Assembly (NCBI GenBank): GCA_023525975.1
Contig: CM042020.1
Span: 112,329,207 to 112,393,206, forward strand
DNA: 64,000 bases
DNA from: Smallanthus sonchifolius
Taxonomy: Eukaryota > Streptophyta > Magnoliopsida > Asterales > Asteraceae
Direction of reading: 5' to 3'
Part shown: in pieces, positions 63,697 to 64,000 of the stretch
Layout: each line of letters opens with the position of its first letter
Numbering within the stretch: the stretch's first letter is position 1
Notes under the pieces: model-generated
The model's database searches: none
Told to the model about the DNA's origin: nothing
The model's input: only the letters and a program-made list of their open reading frames with translations
Translations under genes and position numbers: made by a program

Positions 63697-64000
63697 AAGG
63701 GGTGGGGTGGTGATGATGGGTAGGACGAGGGCTCCGTCGTTGCAACCAATTCAAAACCATCATTATATCTCCTCGACCTCTATCTTCCACTTAAATGCCC
63801 AAATCATGTATTCTTTTATTATCATTTTTTAAAATAACATTTTTAATAATACTAATATTAAATAAAACAATATTATTATGTGTTTCTTTAAAATTGTACT
63901 TTTGTTTATCATTTTTTGGTGATCATAATAGGTGTTTTTTTTAACTATTAATCTTCTTCTTTTTATAAGTTTTACCAAATATATAATATCGAAAATACCC
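63697..64000. other. Non-coding end of window
   Basis: G-rich then AT-rich DNA with no recognised feature. Confidence 0.5.

Overview
This window is nuclear DNA of a flowering plant, very probably a eudicot. The evidence is AT-rich spacer, dense nested LTR retrotransposons of plant Ty3/gypsy lineages, plant-type hAT elements, Helitrons, and tRNA-related SINEs. The mix resembles Asteraceae genomes, but that is a guess. I find no convincing intact host protein-coding gene. Every long open frame that I recognise belongs to a transposable element (TE), and nearly all are broken.

Layout. 1-2.1 kb: GC-rich degenerate tandem repeat and an LTR-like promoter. 2.1-6.2 kb: hAT-type miniature element, SINE-like copy, and a hAT-type element carrying a 2.9 kb solo-LTR-like insert. 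6.3-15.3 kb: a terminal-inverted-repeat element into which a very young, pol-less Athila/Tat-like retrotransposon (6638-13517) has inserted. 15.4-20.6 kb: hAT relic, 104-bp-arm foldback, Helitron-like tandem ends, and a Tekay-like solo LTR. 20.9-23.8 kb: nearly complete hAT element with a transposase carrying one stop and one frameshift. 24.8-29.7 kb: decayed Reina-like chromovirus. 29.7-31.4 kb: pol-less copia-type element with a MITE in one LTR. 32.8-35.1 kb: three hAT-type miniature elements around a CGTATAG repeat. 35.2-43.8 kb: a LINE split by a Tekay-like element, which is itself split by a solo LTR. 44-51 kb: SINE, foldback MITE in a (TA)n tract, two head-to-tail Helitrons, hAT-type ends. 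51-55.2 kb: two more Tekay-like LTRs. 55.5-64 kb: SINE, 115-bp-arm foldback, LINE tail, further LTR pieces, and a promoter-like stretch near 63.2-63.4 kb that may be the only host signal.

Most notable. (1) The Tekay-like LTRs carry two clusters of short tandem hairpins at matching places in the LTR. Their stems differ from unit to unit and from copy to copy but stay self-complementary, as if the fold rather than the sequence were kept. A third cluster lies in the internal leader, and other LTR families here have similar palindrome clusters. (2) The Athila/Tat-like element has two 1279-bp LTRs with only one difference found by eye, a perfect 5-bp target duplication, and only gag and protease, so it must have moved recently with enzymes supplied in trans. 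(3) Two long near-perfect foldbacks and one foldback MITE are possible small-RNA precursors. How these parts work together is mostly a story of nested insertion and trans-mobilisation.
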